A program made the position numbers and the translations under genes. Positions 23,043-35,029 of a stretch of 64,000 bases of DNA are shown one piece after another. Location: contig CM048748.1 of NCBI GenBank assembly GCA_026315105.1, positions 19,935,078 through 19,999,077 on the forward strand, given 5' to 3'. The notes beneath the pieces are model-generated. The model did no database searches. It was not told the origin of the DNA and saw only the letters and a list, made by a program, of their open reading frames with translations. Source of the stretch: Locusta migratoria. Its lineage: Eukaryota; Arthropoda; Insecta; Orthoptera; Acrididae. Every line of letters starts with the position of its first letter. Position 1 is the first letter of the stretch.

Positions 23043-23129
23043 CTAAAAAAGAAAAGTAAAATTCGTGAACATGTAGAAATAACAGTATGTAAGCTAAAAA
23101 AGAAATCAAACTATTTGTATGTAATTCAC

Positions 23130-23260
23130 CTTCGCTGCACACATGCTTGTTTGCTTCTACCAGATCCACCAAATTTCACCATATCCTTGCAGGTAATACA
23201 TGTACCACAATCGGGTGATTGGCAGGCCTCACACACACCACATCTGCGACGCTTCGGACC
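23130..23260 (-). CDS. Dnmt1: DNMT1 exon: CXXC zinc finger
   Basis: Exon of 131 nt encoding the CXXC domain that binds unmethylated CpG and helps keep the enzyme off unmethylated DNA. It shows KRRRCGVCEACQSPDCGTC, then ITCKDMVKFGGSGRSKQAC and QRR. Two CXXCXXC-type clusters, the KFGG DNA-binding loop and the final Cys are all present, so the finger looks functional. It starts in phase 0 directly after the preceding exon's Gln and ends in phase 2. The donor is GTGAAT, and an 87-base intron follows. Confidence 0.97.
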
Positions 23261-23429
23261 CTAATGAAATGTCTTTGAATAAGTAAAATGTAAAATGTTA
23301 ATGTATAAGACAAAATCTTCCAAAACTTTCATTTCTAGATAAACTTCTCAGTGAACACTACAAAAAGATTAAAGAGAGAAAGGACACATTCACTTACACT
23401 AAACTAGTACACGAAATTGAAGGAACAAT

Positions 23430-24300
23430 GGTTTAAGTCTGATTTTTATTTCGCCACTAAACGGTATAAACACACCACCTATGGCAGCAATACAGGTCCA
23501 ACAATGACAGGATATGCTGTGAACCATGTCATCAATCTCAAATAGACGTAATAATGCCCTGTCTTCTTACAGAGCTGCTGGCAAGTCTTAGGAAACAGTT
23601 GTTCAGTGCTGACATGATACAACCGTCTCCCTAATGGATCCCATGTGTTTTACAGGATTCAAATTGGAACAGCAGCCAGGCATGCCATATTGTCCAGTTC
23701 CAAGGAAACAACAAACAGCCGTACTTAACTAAATTAAGCATTATCCTACATCGATACGAAGTCTGGGTCCACAGCATCTTGCAACTGTACACAAGATTCT
23801 AAGACCTCGTCACGATACCTGACAGCAGTTACACCTTGTCAATTCACCCATACAATTTCATGAAGAGGTGTTTAAGTGATCAACATAATTCCTACTCTCA
23901 TTTTTGGGATCCTCAGCATATTTGTCTCTTTGCACCATGTCCGAAAACCAAACTTGTGTTCCACATTCCCTCCTGATGCAAATCTGTCAAGAATCTCACT
24001 CCAGACAAAATCTGGACTCATCCAAGAGAAGTACATCGGTCCACTGTTTGACCGTCCTAAGGCATGTTGACGATTCCACTTGAGACATTCCCTTCTTTGA
24101 AGACATGTCAGTGAGTTACACATAGAACAGATCTCCGAAATTGAAGGTCAGTAATAAGGCAATACCGATGTATCCTTATAGCCAAATAATGGCCCCCTCT
24201 TTCTGATGTCACAAGTGATCGGTCCTGCCCAAATGACAGTCAAAAGGTTTGTAGAGTGGATGATGTCATGTTTTCAAACAAAAGCTTGAAATGGATTCCG
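23430..24300 (-). mobile_element. Tc1-like transposase remnant
   Basis: With frameshifts, the minus strand reads CLKWNRQHA, then RTVKQWTDVLLLDESRFCLE (the Tc1 W..V..SDESRF block). VTAVRYRDEVLE and a degraded DNA follow, then NTWDPLGRR and STEQLFPKTCQQLCKK. These are N-, middle- and C-terminal blocks of Tc1 transposases in the right order. Many stops; dead. It is a different lineage copy from 4640-5560. Confidence 0.7.
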
Positions 24301-25004
24301 ATTTTCTGTGAAAAGTCACTACTGGTGAGGAGGCATGGTGCTAGGGTTATGATCCAGAAGCACAGCAACAGTCAGGTCAATGAAAGACATGTCACCGAAT
24401 AAGGAACAAAAATGCCGTCAAGTTAAATTGAAACAATGATGATTTGCTTTTTTTAGGCCAAGGGGTTAGTTCATTCAATTTGTTCTCCAGGTAGACAGTC
24501 ATTCAAAACTGTTGAAGTTTTAAGAAGATTGCACGACATTAGTCATAGAAAAAAACAAGCCACATTTGTGGCATATAGAAAACTGGTTCTTCCACCATGA
24601 GGACACACCTGCACACATAGCTATCTCTGAACAAGTTTTGGCTAAAAATGACATGGTTCCAGTAACCCTCCCCCCCCCCCCCCCCCCAAAGAAAAACACA
24701 CACATTCCTTACTCGCCTGGCAAGGCTCGTTGCAACTTCTTATTTCCATACACGAAAACATACCAATTTGACAACAGTGATCTAGAACAAAATATAGAAA
24801 ATAATGAACAATGTATAGTTGTAATGGAGTGTATTTTGAAGTGGATGAGGTTATTTTGTAAATGTTTTGAAAACATATAGCTACTAAAATATTATACCTG
24901 TTTTTAATCCCCTCAAATACATTTTAACATCTATAAGGTTATCATATGTGAAATGTGAACATGACTGGTTAAACTCAAAAGCTGCCTGATGACGTGGATG
25001 TGTT
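24300..25004. other. Intron stretch, no gene seen
   Basis: Unannotated intron sequence with a C-run at about 24669-24687 and A-rich patches. A 104-codon plus-strand frame at 24566-24880 has a block VLAKNDMVPVTLPPPP that could be mariner-derived. Reading HHEDTPAHIAISEQVL just upstream recalls the mariner HHDNAPAH motif, so a scrap of mariner C-terminus is likely at about 24545-24690. Confidence 0.45.
24545..24690 (+). mobile_element. Mariner transposase scrap
   Basis: NWFFHHEDTPAHIAISEQVL followed by MVPVTLPPP matches the mariner block WxxHHDNAPAH ending V.LPHPPYSPDLAP, which carries the second catalytic Asp (here replaced by Glu in the HED position). Only about 45 residues remain, ending in a C-run. 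Confidence 0.55.
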
Positions 25005-25484
25005 ATGGGACTGGAGTAAGTAACTCGCAAGGTGTACACAATCACGGGCAGAGCCACTTGCGATAGAACCCATGTGATTTACCAACTGACATGCCTGCAC
25101 TGTGAAGCGTTCTATGTGGGAATAACCAGCAACAAACTGTCCATTCACATGAATGGTTACAGGCAGACAGTGTTTGTTGGTAATGAAGATCACCCTATGG
25201 TTAAACATGCCTTGGTGCACAGCCAGCACAACTTGGCACAGTGTTACACCCTCCGGGTTATCTGGATACTTCCCACTGACACCAATCTTTCAGAACTCCG
25301 GAGATGGGAACTTGCCCTTCAGCATATTCTCTCTTCCCGTTGCCCACCTGGTCTCATCCACCGCTAAATTCAAATTCCTGCACACCATCTTTAACATCTG
25401 TGCCTCTGTTGTCTGTGCAGAGCCGCTGCCTCAACTGTTATTTCTGTCCAACTTCTTTGCTTTCTACAAATGTCTACCTTGTCG

Positions 25485-25538
<54 letters not shown>

Positions 25539-25785
25539 CGCACTTTTTTTACCTTTCCTTTTTTCCCCTTAAGATAAGTCCTTCCACTCTTGTGATTGGA
25601 ATGACTCATTTTCCACTTACTTAAAACTCGTATCCTTCCCTTTCTCCTCTCCTTCCTTCCTCTTTTCCGTGATGAAGCTGCCAGTGGTGGCGAAAGCTTG
25701 AATGTTTGTGCGTTTTTGTGTTATATGTTTCTATCGCCGAGCCTGTACTTTCGGTAAGTCAAACAATCTTTATTTTATATGTATA
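25005..25785 (+). mobile_element. Penelope-like element: GIY-YIG endonuclease and terminus
   Basis: Coding part at 25020-25367 reads VYTITGRATCDRTHVIYQLT, then CEAFYVGITSNKLSIHMNGY and HPMVKHALVHSQ, up to LSELRRWELALQHIL. This is the PLE-type GIY-YIG endonuclease with Cys-rich linker. It is followed by a non-coding terminus: (GT)n at 25489-25530, GTGATGAAGCTGCCAGTGG, then CGAAAGCTTG and a GGTAAGTC motif at about 25755. The RT is absent, so the copy is 5'-truncated. Confidence 0.8.
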
Positions 25786-26205
25786 TAATAGACGAAGATT
25801 ACTCACCAGGCGAAGGAGCACAGGTGTGACAGCAGCACAAATAAATAGAACACACACACACACATTTGTAAAAATGTCTGTCTAGGTGTGTTTGCGTTTC
25901 GATATGTCTGAGTGTGTGTGTGTGTATTTATTTACCTTCCTCTTTTTTGCCTAAGGTAAGTCCTTCCACTTCTGGGATTGGAATGACTCCTTTTCCACTT
26001 CCTTAAAACCCATGTCCTTCCCTTTCTCCTCCCGTTTTTTCCCTTTTTTCCTGAAGAAGTTGCCAGTGGTGGCGAAAGCTTGTATGTGTGTGATTTTATT
26101 CGTTTCTATCGACGAGCCAGTCCTTTTGGTAAGTCATCTCTCTTCTATTTTTTATTTTTGATTATTCCACCAGGAATGTTTCCCTCTATAATTTTCATAT
26201 ATAAA
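25786..26205. repeat. PLE termini, inverted then direct
   Basis: A short minus-oriented piece of a terminus (CTCACCAGGCGAAGGAGCAC, about 25800-25860) is followed by a plus-oriented terminus. The latter has (GT)n at 25910-25926, CTGAAGAAGTTGCCAGTGG, GGCGAAAGCTTG and GGTAAGTCATCTC at 26130. No coding sequence. Confidence 0.7.
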
Positions 26206-27985
26206 TAAATTAGAAAACGGATGACTTACCCAAAGAACCAGCTCATCGATAGGCACAAATAAAATCACACAAAAACACACATACTAGCTTTCGCAACCGT
26301 TGGTCGCTTCATCAGGAAAAGAGAAACAAAGGAGAGGAGAAAGGGAAGGATATGGGTTTTAAGGAAGTGAAAAGGAGTGGAAAGGACTTACCTTAGGGGG
26401 AGAAAAAGGAAGGTAAATAAATACACACACATTCACACATATCGAAAAGCAAACACACCTAGACAGGCATTTGTAAAAAAGCAAAGAAGTTGGACAGTGA
26501 TACCACTTGAGACAGAGGCTCTGTCCACAGAACCGAGGCAAAGATGCTAAAGATGGTGGGCGGGAATTTGAATTAGCGGAGATTGAGACCAGGTGGGCAA
26601 CGGGAGCTGAAGGGCAAGTTCCCATCTCCGGAGTTCTGAAAGGTTGGTGTTGGTGGGAAGTATCCAGATAACCCAGACGGTGTAGCACTGCGCCAAGATG
26701 TGCGGGCCGTGCACCAAGGCATTTTTTGCCACAGGGTGATCCTCGTTACCAACAAACACTGTCTGCCTGTGTCCATGCGAATGGACAGTTTGTTGCTGGT
26801 CATTCCCACATAGAACGCTTCACAGTGCAGGCATGTCAGTTGGTAAATCACGTGGGTGGTATCGCAAGTGGCTCTGCCTTTGATTGTGTACACCCTCCGG
26901 CTTACGGGACTGGAGTAAGAGGTGGTGGAACGGTGCATAGGGCAGGTTTTACATCGGGCCGTTACAAGGGTAGGAGCCAGAAGGTAGGGAAGGTGGTTTG
27001 GGGATTTCATAGGGATGGACTAGGAGGTTACGAAGGTTAGGTGGACGGCGGAAAGACACTCTCGGACGAGTGGGGAGGATGTCATGAAGGATGGATCTCA
27101 TTTCGGAGCAGGATTTAAGGAAGTCGTATCCCTGCTGGAGAGCCACATTCAGAGTCTGCTCCAGTCCCGGAAAGTATCCGGTGACAAGAGGGGCACTCCT
27201 GGGTTCTTCTGTGGAAGGTTCTGAATTTGGGGGGATGAGGAAGTGGCTCTGGCAATTTGCTTCTGTACCAGATCAGGAGGATAGCTGCGGGATGTGAAGG
27301 CTGTTATCAGGTTATTGGTGTATTGGTTCAGGTATTCAGGACTGGAGCAGACCCGTTTGCCACGAAGACCTAAGCTGTAGGGAAGGGAACGTTTGATGTG
27401 GAATGGATGGCAGCTGTCATAATGCAGGTACTGTTGTTTATTGGTAGGTTTGATGTGGACGGATGTGTGTAGTTGGCCGTTGGATAGATGGAGGTCGACA
27501 TCAAGGAAAGTGGCATGGGATTTGGAATAGGACCAGGTGAATTTCATGGGACCAAAGGAGTTGAGGTTGAAGAGGAAATTCTGGAATTCTTCTTCACTGT
27601 GAGTCCAAATCATAAAGATGTCGTCAATGAATCTATACCAAACTTTGGGTTGACAGGCTTGGGTGTCCAGGAAGGCTTCCTCTAAGCGTCCCATAAATAA
27701 GTTTGCGTACGAGGGAGACCATTCTGGTCCCCATGGCTGTTTCCTTTAGTTGTTGGTATGTCTGGCCCTCAAAAGTGAAGAAGTTGTGGGTTAGGATGAA
27801 GCTGGCTAGGGTATTAAGGAAAGACGTTTTAGGTAGGGAAGTGGGTGGTCGGCGTGAAAGGAAATATTCCATCGCAGCGAGGCCCTGGGCATGTGGGATA
27901 TTTGTGTATAGGGAAGTGGCATCGATGGTTACAAGGATGGTTTCAGGAGGTAACAGGCTGGGTAAGGATTTGGCTTGTGGCCGGT
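26206..27985 (-). mobile_element. Penelope-like element, left arm of head-to-head pair
   Basis: From right to left on the minus strand: RT blocks VTIDATSLYTNIPHAQGLAA, then RFIDDIFMIWTHSEEEFQNF and FLDVDLHLSNGQLHTSVHI. Then HPFHIKRSLPYSLGLRGKRV, the Cys-rich linker, VYTIKGRATCDTTHVIYQLT and the GIY-YIG part ending near 26580. The terminus at 26215-26450 follows. Frameshifts occur near 27700 and in the endonuclease region. The RT N-terminus is missing at 27985, where it meets the other arm. Confidence 0.85.
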
Positions 27986-29832
27986 TACCAAGCCCCAACA
28001 GAACGAATCTCTGCCTACATAGACCAACACCTTCAACCCATCATGTGCAGTCTCCCATCCTTCATCAAAGACACCAACCACTTCCTCGATCGCCTGAAAT
28101 CCTTGCCCAGCCTGTTACCTCCTGAAACCATCCTTGTAACCATCGATGCCACTTCCCTATACACAAATATCCCACATGCCCAGGGCCTCGCTGCGATGGA
28201 ATATTTCCTTTCACGCCGACCACCCACTTCCCTACCTAAAATGTCTTTCCTCAATACCCTAGCCAGCTTCATCCTAACCCACAACTTCTTTACTTTTGAG
28301 GGCCAGACATACCAACAACTAAAGGGAACAGCCATGGGGACCAGAACGGCCCCCCTTGTACGCAAACTTATTTATGGGACGCTTAGAGGAAGCCTTCCTG
28401 GACACCCAAGCCTGTCAACCCAAAGTTTGGTATAGATTCATTGACGACATCTTCATGATCTGGACTCACAGTGCAGAAGAACTCCAGAATTTCCTCTCCA
28501 ACCTCAACTCCTCTGGTCCCATCACATTCACCTGGTCCTATTCCAAATCCCATGCCACTTTCCTCGATGTCGACCTCCATCTATCCTACGGCCAACTACA
28601 CACACCCGTCCACATCAAACCTACCAATAAACAACAGTACCTGCATTATGACAGCTGCCATCCATTCCACATCAAACGTTCCCTTCCCTACAGCTTAAGT
28701 CTTCGTGGCAAACGAGTCTGTTCCAGTCCTGAATCCCTGAACCAATACACCAATAACCTAATAACAGCCTTCACATCCCACAGCTATCCTCCTGATCTGG
28801 TACAGAAGCAAATTGCCAGAGCCACTTCCTCATCCCCCCAAATTCAGAACCTTCCACAGAAGAACCCAGGAGTGCCCCTCTTGTCACCGGATACTTTCCG
28901 GGACTGGAGCGGACTCTGAATGTGGCTCTCCAGCAGGGATACGACTTCCTAAAATCCTGCCCCGAAATGAGATCCATCCTTCATTACATCCTTCCTACTC
29001 CACCGAGAGTGTCTTTCCGCCGCCCACCTAACCTCCGTAACCACCCTTCCACCACCACTTACTCCAGTCCCGTAACCCGGAAGGTGTACACGATCAAGTG
29101 CGATAGTACCCACGTGATCTACCAACTGACATGGCTGCACTGTGAAGTGTTCTATGTGGGATTGACCAGCAACAAACTGTCCATTCATGCGAATGGACAG
29201 TTTGTTGCTGGTCAGACAGGCAGACAGTGTTTGTTGGTAATGAGGATCACCCTGTGGCTAAACACGCCTTGGGGCACGACCTGCACATCTTGACACAGTG
29301 CTACTCCGTCCGGGTTATCTGGATACTTCCCACCGACACCAATCCTTCAGAACTCCGGAGATGGGAACTAGCCCTTCAGCATATTCTCTCTTCCCGTTGC
29401 CCACCTGGTCTCAACCTCCGCTAAATTCCAATTCCCACCCACCATCTTAACATCTTTGCCTCGGTTCTCTGGACAGAGCCTCTGCCTCAAGTGGCACCTA
29501 TGTCTAACTTCTAGCTTTTTTGCTTTCTACAGTTCTACTCTATGTCTGCCTAAGTGTACTTGCGTCTGTGTAAATGTGTGGGTGTATGTGTATTTGTTTA
29601 CCCTCCTTTTTTCCCCCCAAGGTAAGTCTTTCCTGTCCCGGGATTGGAATGACACCTTACCCACTCCCTTAAAAACCTCATCATTTCCTTTTCCCTCTCC
29701 TTTCCTTCTGCCTGATGAAGCAGCTAGGCTGCGTAAGCTTGCGTTTGTGTGTGTATGTGTCTGTGTGTTTATTTGTTGCTATCACTGCCTGTGCTCCTTT
29801 GCCTGGTAAGTGGACTTCATCTATTTTTTACG
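27986..29832 (+). mobile_element. Penelope-like element, right arm of head-to-head pair
   Basis: Starts KAPTERISAYIDQHLQPIMC and runs through VTIDATSLYTNIPHAQGLAA, RFIDDIFMIWTHSAEEL (catalytic DD) and FLDVDLHLSYGQLHTPVHI. Then come QQYLHYDSCHPFHIK and the endonuclease region at 28922-29424 (NEDHPVAKHALGHD and LSELRRWELALQHILSSR). The terminus at 29460-29832 has CTGATGAAGCAGCTAGGCTG followed by CGTAAGC. Frameshifts at about 28350 and 28920 and a 50-bp snap-back at 29164-29213 break the frame. Confidence 0.87.
29164..29213. repeat. Perfect 23-bp arm hairpin in PLE endonuclease
   Basis: Two 23-bp arms, perfectly complementary, around a 4-base loop ATGC. The left arm contains CAACAAACTGTCCATTC and the right arm contains GAATGGACAGTTTGTTG. 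The other PLE copies have only the left arm here, followed by different sequence, so the right arm is a new inverted copy. Confidence 0.95.
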
Positions 29833-29835
29833 TAT

Positions 29836-30115
29836 AAAGATTGTTTGACTTACCGAAAGTACAGGCTCGCCAACAGAAACATAAATCACAAATAAAAACA
29901 CACAAACATTCAAGCTTTCGCCACCACTGGCAGCTTCATCAGGGAAAAGAGGAAGGAAGGAGGGGAGAAAAGGAAGGATACAGGTTTTAAGGAAGTGGAA
30001 AAGGAGTCATTCCAATCCCAGGAGTGGAAGGACTTACCAAAGGGGACAAAAAGGCAGGTAAACAAATACACACATACTCACAAATATCCACACGCAAACA
30101 CACCTAGGCAGACAG
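29836..30115 (-). repeat. PLE terminus, minus orientation
   Basis: Begins GACTTACCGAAAGTACAGGC, then CAAGCTTTCGCCACCACTGG and ATTCCAATCCCAGGAGTGG, ending with a CA-rich stretch and TAGGCAGACAGG. It is the inverted counterpart of the termini at 25660 and 59700. No coding region attached. Confidence 0.8.
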
Positions 30116-30541
30116 GAAATAAATATATATAATCGAACATTGCACAAAAAACACACAACCAACCCATCATTCCCACCGTTTATAAAAGTCACAATAAAAG
30201 TCTGGTACACCATATGTGTATGTGTAGATATTTTGGAGAAGTTTGCCATGAAACTTTCAGAGGATGAACACAGATGTGGTCATTGAGAGAAATACCAGGA
30301 ACGACTATGGACAGCAGATGTTGCTGCCAATGCAGTGGATTTTCTCCATTTATTCTGCTTTATCCCTGTGAGGTTTCAGTATCTGCAAGAGGTTTTCCTG
30401 TCATGACCAAGGCAAGATATTTTCCATAACCTGTAGCCAGTAGTTCTGTATGCCACTTGATGGCGGTATTACTCATGTCTCTTACTCTGTTCATTATAGA
30501 CGTCACACAAAATGGACTCCAACCCACTTCAGGTAACCACA
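30115..30541. other. Intron stretch, no gene seen
   Basis: Unremarkable intron sequence between a PLE terminus and a pogo-like element. No coding similarity recognised. Confidence 0.5.
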
Positions 30542-30543
30542 TA

Positions 30544-31047
30544 CAGTAAAACCCCGAATTAATGAACCCCCTTTTAATGAAAATCCGCTTTTAACGAATA
30601 TTTCCATCGGTCCTGGCAGAACTACCATAAGAACAATGTAATTTTTCCCCACAAAGTTTTGCAGCTGCTGTGGAAGAACATGACACTGTCAGAAACTACT
30701 TTTCCACTTTTTATGTGCATGAGACAATTCTGGCAAATATCAACCAACTTTAGCAACAACTTCTTTCATTACAATGTGATGGAAGCAGAAAACAGACAAC
30801 TCTTTCTGATTTTTAAGAAATAATGAATGTGTTCTGTGAAATGTAAGTGTTTGTATAATGTATTCAAATTTTTAGCAGTTAATTGCTAAGTTTGCAATAA
30901 AATATCTTCTACATCTCTTTAAAATGCTGGAATTATGATTCTGGGTCACTCCTGTGTACATAGAGAAAACCCCCATTTAAGGAAAACCCCCTTTTTAAGG
31001 AAAAAATATTTGAGTCCCTAGAGATTCATTAAAAAGAGGTTTTACAG
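30544..31047 (+). mobile_element. pogo/Tigger-like deletion derivative
   Basis: Terminal repeats start CAGTAAAACCCC on the left and end GAGGTTTTACAG on the right, flanked by TA (30542-30543 and 31048-31049). Inside, the plus strand reads VRNYFSTFYVHETILANINQ, then LLSLQCDGSRKQTTLSDF, the C-terminal tail of Tigger-type transposases. Two stops interrupt it. The DDE core is deleted, leaving 504 bp. Confidence 0.8.
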
Positions 31048-31049
31048 TA

Positions 31050-32590
31050 TGTCTTCATATGTTTATAGTGTGTTACGTACCAATTGAAAATGACACATTT
31101 AATCCTGTTGAGAGATAGTAACTGATGTACTGCCAAGATCTGTTTTCATTTCCTCTATTGCAGCAACTTTTCGAAACCCATCTGTGACATTGTTCACAAA
31201 AAAAAACTTACTTTGTTTTTACAAGATTTCCGGTCAGTCATGAAGCGTACCAAGAATTCGGCACAATGTGCACCTTAATTTTTCCATGCCTGACTGAATT
31301 CTGCAACCAAAGATGGGAATATCCTGGGGTTGTAAAAGTCTGCATTAAAATCTAGTTTTTATTATTATTATTATTATTATTATTACTTGCCATGACGTCT
31401 GCATTGCAAGTCTACTTATATGGCAGAGTTTAATGTTTCATTGTGAATGATCTAATGATCTACCTTAATGCCACTTCAGTCAGAAAAACTCTCCATGGGA
31501 ACCACCACACCTTAACAAATGCTACTTAACATTGCCAGGAACCTTGACAACTACTCCTTGGAATGCATGAGGTTGTTATAGAACAAAGGGGGGGGGGGGC
31601 ATAGAACAGGCAACAGTAGAGCATTTCCTGAGTAATCAGGGAGCTACAATGGTGATGGTACATGACAAACCCTCTCATGCAAACTGAACTTGTGTATGCA
31701 GAAGATAAAGTGCATCGTGGAAAAGTGTCCTTCGCCAAACAGCCTGGATTCCAGTTAAATTTAGGAATGTGGAGGTGAAACCCTTAAAGAGCAACATAAG
31801 TAACTAAGGGAAAAATATATGGGAAAAGATTGTTAAATTAGCTAAAACTAACATTTATTAATTATAGGAAAGTCATTGTAAAAGGCTGCACAGGCAAAGA
31901 ATGACCACTGGAGTAGTGTGGCCCTCGACAGCACAAGAGAATGTGTAGATTCCGCAAGAACATAATCAATGGAAGTAGGTTTCAGTAGTTATGCAGATAC
32001 AAAGACTTCTCGACAAGTGCAGAAAGCTGTAACAGAGGAGGAGGTGGAATTGAAAACAACGTAGGATCTATTATAGCTTTCATATGCAAAGAATAGAATG
32101 TTTTTACATGATGAAACATTACATAAAATGTTCCACAGCAGTGTTAGTGTTCTCATGTAAGGCAGTTTGTGCCACAACTTGTTACTGCCTGTATGTAATA
32201 AAAGAAAAAGATTTACTTCTGCTTCTTGTGAAGTATGCATTATATCTATGAAATGTGACCAGTAAAAATCATAACCTGAATCTAGACACAAATCTATTTA
32301 TGGGCAGTACCTGGTGTGATCCTCAGTGCCTCTCACAAATCAATTCATAAGTTAAATTTCTCACAGCTTCCCCACACTCCCTTTAATTCCAGTCTCCTCC
32401 ATAACTGTGAGGCTCTGGCATCACGAATTTAATCATTTCATTCATCCACACAAGTATCGTAAATTAGCCATTGAAGAAGAGTCTTGAGAAATTTGGAATG
32501 ACTTCAGTTACATACAAATAAATTGAACCAGCAACTTCTACAATGTAGAACAACAACAAACAAAGACTCTTATTGAATTACGGATATTAT
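31050..32590. other. Intron stretch, no gene seen
   Basis: Intronic DNA with an (ATT)n run at about 31361-31385 and a G-run at 31590-31599. No gene or transposon domain was recognised. Confidence 0.5.
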
Positions 32591-32775
32591 TATGGTCCCA
32601 TTTGGAGGTGGTATGTCACTGCCTTCCTCCGACTTTCGAACTGACTAACCCAGCCAGTTATCGGGGATCTACAGCTTTATGTGGATACTGAACCACTGTG
32701 CTGTTTGACCTTTTTCACATCAGCAACATTGTCAAAGGTGAAAGAATGAAAGTAAATTTGGAGAAGTAGTACTTG
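32590..32775. repeat. Dispersed repeat, copy 2
   Basis: Same unnamed repeat as 4345-4545, same orientation: GGTGGTATGTCACTGCCTTC, GAACTGACTAACCCAGCCAG, TGTGGATACTGAACCA. Moderately diverged. Confidence 0.6.
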
Positions 32776-32877
32776 ATCATCCCAGAAAACTGAAAAGTAT
32801 TAAGTAACAAATCATATTGCTTTTTAAAGGACATGAAATTCATTTATATTTTATGGCGTATCTTTTTTCCTCCTCCC

Positions 32878-32920
<43 letters not shown>

Positions 32921-32968
32921 TAAACATTCAAACAAGAATGTAAAAAAACAAACCTCAAGAGGTATTAC

Positions 32969-33116
32969 CTGATATTCTTTATTATTGTCTCTGTCAATCT
33001 GTTCTGTAAAGAATGTTTCAAAGACTTCATGGACCAGATTGGTAGTGGTGGCTTTTGTCCACTCACTCTTCTTTGGTTTTGTGACATCTCTTCTTTCTGC
33101 ACGCCTCATAGCTTGC
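32969..33116 (-). CDS. Dnmt1: DNMT1 exon: linker before the CXXC finger
   Basis: Exon of 148 nt: one base completes a split codon, then 49 codons end in phase 0 on Gln. The translation begins QAMRRAERRDVTKPKK and continues with TKATTTNLVHEVFETFFTEQI, a highly conserved DNMT1 segment. The acceptor is TTTTTGTAACAG and the donor is GTAATA. A C-run and (TC)n tract lie about 55 bp into the following intron. Confidence 0.95.
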
Positions 33117-35029
33117 CTGTTACAAAAATAAATTCCAAATGAGACAAACTGAGAAAAAACAAAACATCATGAAAATTAGAAATATGTGGTGTGGACAGAG
33201 TGCTTATAAATAAATAAGAGTGAAAATTCAAAAAAGGTTGGCAGAAGCACAAACATAAATAAAGACCATACCAAATTGCTAGTTTTTGTGGAGCTGGATT
33301 AAAGGGTATGGGGATGTGGGCAACCACTCCTCCTCCTAAAAGATATATTTTAATGGGGTAGATTCTTTTGTCATACACCTTAAGTTGTATTTCTAAGATG
33401 TTACAGTTTGCCAGTTAAGATTACAATATTGTATAAAGTATTTTCTGCTGGGAGAAGTGGCAGTACAAGCAGGCGAAGGAAATATGAGAGCAATGGCATT
33501 TGCAGACAATTTAATGCTGTGGGGGTAATGGAGAAGGAGATTTGTGGAAAAAAAAAAAAAAAAAAAAAAAAAAGAGAGAAAGAAAGAAAGAAAAATATGA
33601 ATGTATGGAGGAAGTGGTAAAATAGTATGGTTTGAAATTCAATGCAAAGGAGTGTGAAATGATGGGATGAAGAGAAATGGGTAGAAACTACAGACGATAA
33701 CTACCTTAATTTTTCATACTGCTTGTGACTGTGTTGATGTCTGCGATGTTAATAACATCTGTTGAACTACAAACAATCCACAAAATTTTTCTTTTGTCCC
33801 TAAACAGAAGCCCACTTCCACGTACCACAAGAATATTAACTGTTCCATTTACAGTAATTGTTCCACTACCTAATCTCTGCAGCCAAATGGGTTCTAAATC
33901 AGAGCTACAAGACTATTTGATGAATTGTTTGGATTGGAATGGGCACTGTTAACTTAGTAAATACCAACACTTATTTCTACCGGCAAGGTAACAGTCACCT
34001 TTGCAAAGAGACTAAGCTGAAGGTTATTCTCAAAAACTTTCATACAATACCAGCAAAAATACTGAGACTATTGTATTCACGTAGGTTTTCAGAGTGCTTG
34101 ACTTACACAAACATGAAATTCATCTTATAAAAGAATTATATTTCTTTGTGCGTTGAAATGAAGGCACAAATAGTGTGAAGCAAGACGTTATTAGCTCATA
34201 AAAAATTTCTTTCACAATGACAAGTTATTTCGTGCACAAGAAATTGAAGGCAAGAAGGAATATATGAAAAGTATGAAAAGACACTAAAACACTTCAGTCT
34301 CCATGAGAAGAAAGGTATAAATAACACTGAAAAAGTGGCTCCTTTTCTGGAGGATGGAATGGAAGAGGGATAAAAGAAAAGGACAGAGTTTTAAGAAGGG
34401 GAGGTAGAAGCATACGTCGGAGTGACTTATTGGACGAGATGAAACATAAATATCAATTACTCCTCTTCCTTCTTATGGAATATTGGGGTATGATGTGGGA
34501 TTCTTACAAGTTAAATTTGATGAAGCACATAAAAAATTCAAACAATGGTAGTTATTTGAATATTCATAAAATGGAGGGGAGCTCTCAATGATACGTAAGT
34601 TAGGGTCACAATCATTAAAATGATGGTACTTTTCAATGTGTCACAATTTGATACAATAACAAAAAATGAGAGCTCAAATTAAAAACTTAAGTGTTCATTA
34701 TTCTCATAAGCTAGTAGATTGGTAGACAAATAGGCTGAAAGAGGTATTACAAACTCTGATTTTCAAAGTACAAAATTAGTGTCATGGCAATTTCATAATA
34801 AAATTAAAACAAATAGGATACTATCATAATACATTCCTTGTTGTTTACCCTATCCCACAGTGAAATGGACTAAAATATGAAATCATATTAACCTACCATT
34901 AATTCATTTAGAAATAAAGATTTAACATATTAGGCTATGCAAAGGTAAAGATTCTTTTTTTAATTTCAAGTTGGTTACTACATCTAAACTATCAACAATG
35001 TCACACAGTAGCTAAAGAAATTTACATAC
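33117..35029. other. DNMT1 intron, no gene seen
   Basis: AT-rich intron with an A-tract at 33548-33573 followed by GAAA repeats. Open frames on either strand lack family resemblance. No transposon domains recognised. Confidence 0.6.

Noticed and set aside
25489..25540. Direct repeats of (GT)n considered as a CRISPR-like array
   Set aside because: Simple dinucleotide repeat within a PLE terminus; no spacer structure and a eukaryotic context.
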